Shown here piece after piece: positions 4,466-5,931 of a DNA stretch of 5,931 nucleotides; position 1 is the stretch's first letter; each line of letters starts with the position of its first letter. The notes below the pieces were generated by a model. That model worked only from the letters and a program-made list of their open reading frames with translations, was not told where the DNA came from and made no database searches. Made by a program: the position numbers and the translations under genes. The DNA is from Pseudomonadota bacterium (lineage in GTDB: Bacteria; Pseudomonadota; Gammaproteobacteria; Enterobacterales; Enterobacteriaceae), in assembly GCA_023454395.1 (NCBI GenBank), contig JAEYFY010000007.1:1-5931 (forward strand), written 5' to 3'.

Positions 4466-5797
4466 ATGTCGAGTCTCATCACTACTGTGAGTCAAAGTCA
4501 GCGCTATGTTGTTGCCTTTCTGTTGGTTGTTTTGTCTTTATTTTTTGTGCAAATAGCACAAGCCGCTACTGTGACAGAAGTAAAAGCAGAAAACGGTATT
4601 TCAGCAACAACTCTCACATTTACTTTTAGTGATGGGAAGCCGAGTTATCGATATTACTCATTAAAAAGCCCTGACCGTTTAGTGATGGATTTTAAACAGG
4701 GTACAAAAATCACGGGATTACCGGCAACATTAGGCAATGGGCAGTTAGTTCATAAAATTCGCTCAACACAATCAAAAGATAGCCAATACCAAAGTATGGT
4801 CGTGGAGCTTGCTCAGCCTGTTGTGGTGACTGAAAGTTTGATGAATGTAAGTGGTGGCTATAAGTTAGTGCTTACTATCAAAGCTATGAATGCTCGACAA
4901 AATAGCAATGCCCAATCGACAGTAAGTGTTGTTGCGTTATCACCAACTGCAACAGCAACGACATCACATTCAAGTGCAAATACAAATCGGGAAATGGCGC
5001 CTTTAATGACTAAGCCAGTAACCGAGGTTACGCCTGTTGTCCCCATTGCAAAACCACGCACCACACCTTCAAAACCGCAAGCAGGCTCTCGCCAAATTAT
5101 TATTGCGATAGATGCTGGTCATGGTGGGCAAGATCCCGGTGCGATTGGCCAGAAAGGTAATCGTGAAAAAGACGTAACGCTAAGTGTGGCAAGAAAGTTA
5201 GAAGCTCGCTTACGTAATGATCCTATGTTTAAGCCTGTTCTAACACGCAGCGGCGATTATTTTATCTCAGTTGCGGGGCGCTCTGAAGTCGCCCGTAAGC
5301 AAAGTGCAAATATGTTAGTGTCTATTCATGCAGACTCAGCACCAAATCGTAGTGCAAGGGGCGCTTCTGTATGGGTGCTTTCTAATCGTCGTGCAAACAG
5401 TGAATTAGGTAAGTGGCTTGAGCAAAGCGAGAAACAATCTGAATTACTCGGTGGTGCTGGTGATGCATTAGACGGGGCTGATCCTTATTTAAGCCAAACA
5501 GTACTCGATTTACAGTTTGGTAATTCACAGCGAGTGGGTTATGACGTTGCCGTTGCTGTATTGTCTGAACTAAGAAAAGTGGGTTCACTACATAAGAAAA
5601 CACCAGAGCATGCAAGCTTAGGTGTTTTACGTTCACCCGATATCCCTTCAATTTTAGTTGAAACAGGCTTTATCAGTCATGCGTCAGAAGAGCAGTTACT
5701 GATTTCTGATGCTTATCAAGAGAAACTTGCGGCATCTATTCACGCTGGTTTAAGAAATTATTTTCTGGCTCACCCGTTACAAAATGCGCCTAATTGA
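4466..5797 (+). CDS. amiB: N-acetylmuramoyl-L-alanine amidase AmiB
   Basis: The 443-residue protein (E. coli AmiB 445) cuts the bond between MurNAc and L-alanine in septal peptidoglycan to separate daughter cells, after activation by EnvC at the divisome. A Sec signal peptide covers 1-33: hydrophobic core YVVAFLLVVLSLFFVQI, cleavage after AQA. The AMIN targeting domain spans about 35-138 and a Ser/Thr/Pro-rich linker about 142-208. The Amidase_3 domain begins at IIIAIDAGHG. Zinc ligands are H219, E234 and H288, and the catalytic glutamate is E399 in LVETGF. The inhibitory helix region that EnvC displaces should be about 312-351. No LysM is present. The ATG at 4466 has AAAGGA at 4451-4456; the open frame extends back to 4376 within tsaE but lacks the signal peptide logic. 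It is co-transcribed with tsaE (13-bp gap) and probably mutL (23-bp gap). Confidence 0.97.
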   Translation: MSSLITTVSQSQRYVVAFLLVVLSLFFVQIAQAATVTEVKAENGISATTLTFTFSDGKPSYRYYSLKSPDRLVMDFKQGTKITGLPATLGNGQLVHKIRSTQSKDSQYQSMVVELAQPVVVTESLMNVSGGYKLVLTIKAMNARQNSNAQSTVSVVALSPTATATTSHSSANTNREMAPLMTKPVTEVTPVVPIAKPRTTPSKPQAGSRQIIIAIDAGHGGQDPGAIGQKGNREKDVTLSVARKLEARLRNDPMFKPVLTRSGDYFISVAGRSEVARKQSANMLVSIHADSAPNRSARGASVWVLSNRRANSELGKWLEQSEKQSELLGGAGDALDGADPYLSQTVLDLQFGNSQRVGYDVAVAVLSELRKVGSLHKKTPEHASLGVLRSPDIPSILVETGFISHASEEQLLISDAYQEKLAASIHAGLRNYFLAHPLQNAPN

Positions 5798-5820
5798 TTG
5801 AGTAGAATGGAATAAAGGTA

Positions 5821-5931
5821 ATGGCGATAAATTTATTACCTCCTCAGCTTGCAAACCAAATTGCCGCAGGGGAAGTTGTTGAAAGACCCGCCTCTGTTGT
5901 TAAAGAGTTGCTGGAAAATAGTTTAGACGCA
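5821..5931 (+). CDS. mutL: DNA mismatch repair protein MutL, N-terminal fragment
   Basis: The first 37 codons are present and the gene runs off the right edge. [20 protein letters not shown] is followed by [17 protein letters not shown], which is the first ATP-binding motif of the GHKL ATPase family; E29 is the catalytic glutamate and N33 the magnesium ligand. MutL couples MutS mismatch recognition to MutH nicking and UvrD unwinding. The ATG follows the amiB stop by 23 bases. AAAGG at 5814-5818 is very close to the start (two bases), so GGAA at 5809-5812 may be the working ribosome binding site. The order amiB–mutL is as in E. coli, where miaA and hfq follow. Confidence 0.97.
   Translation, partial: MAINLLPPQLANQIAAGEVVERPASVVKELLENSLDA

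Noticed and set aside
4858..5064. Minus-strand 68-codon frame within amiB
   Set aside because: Lies wholly within the well-supported amiB gene on the other strand with no independent evidence.
5382..5651. Minus-strand 89-codon frame within amiB
   Set aside because: Complement of the conserved amidase domain; no family resemblance.

Overview
The window is a chromosomal segment from an AT-rich gamma-proteobacterium. Its proteins and gene order follow the Escherichia coli rsgA–orn–glyVXY–queG–tsaE–amiB–mutL neighbourhood very closely. The low GC content and the protein divergence point to the Morganellaceae, most likely Proteus or a close relative. The genus is inferred from recall of protein sequences, not from a search.

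Layout, left to right. The 5' end of rsgA (minus strand, GTG start) diverges from orn, a complete oligoribonuclease gene. Next comes a tRNA operon with a strong stable-RNA type promoter, a hairpin leader and three identical tRNA-Gly(GCC) genes repeated at exactly 112 bp. Converging on it is a two-gene Phd/YefM – RelE/ParE toxin-antitoxin operon, an accessory insertion not found here in the E. coli arrangement. The antitoxin looks intact. The toxin appears to lack about 16 residues of the conserved core.

About 720 bp (roughly 1853 to 2571) then carry no convincing long gene but have clear structure. There are three perfect DnaA boxes (TTATCCACA, TTATCCACA, TTATTCACA) in the same orientation, a near-consensus IHF site, and a cluster of four GATC sites. 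There is also a possible promoter–hairpin–T-run unit that could make a small RNA, and a 19-codon ORF whose ribosome binding site touches the last DnaA box. The position between glyVXY and queG is that of E. coli datA, the DnaA-titrating and DnaA-ATP-hydrolysing locus, so this is best read as the datA equivalent.

The right half is core metabolism and cell division. queG (epoxyqueuosine reductase, minus strand) diverges from a tsaE–amiB–mutL run on the plus strand. tsaE serves tRNA t6A synthesis, amiB splits septal peptidoglycan, and mutL (first 37 codons only) belongs to mismatch repair. nnr (yjeF), which separates queG from tsaE in E. coli, is absent; only 224 bp of non-coding sequence remains there.

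The theme is housekeeping: RNA turnover, ribosome assembly, tRNA supply and modification, septation and repair, with a replication-control locus embedded among them. The most notable points are the datA-like element with its dense regulatory architecture, the apparently broken toxin, and the missing nnr. No wholly new system is demonstrable from sequence alone.
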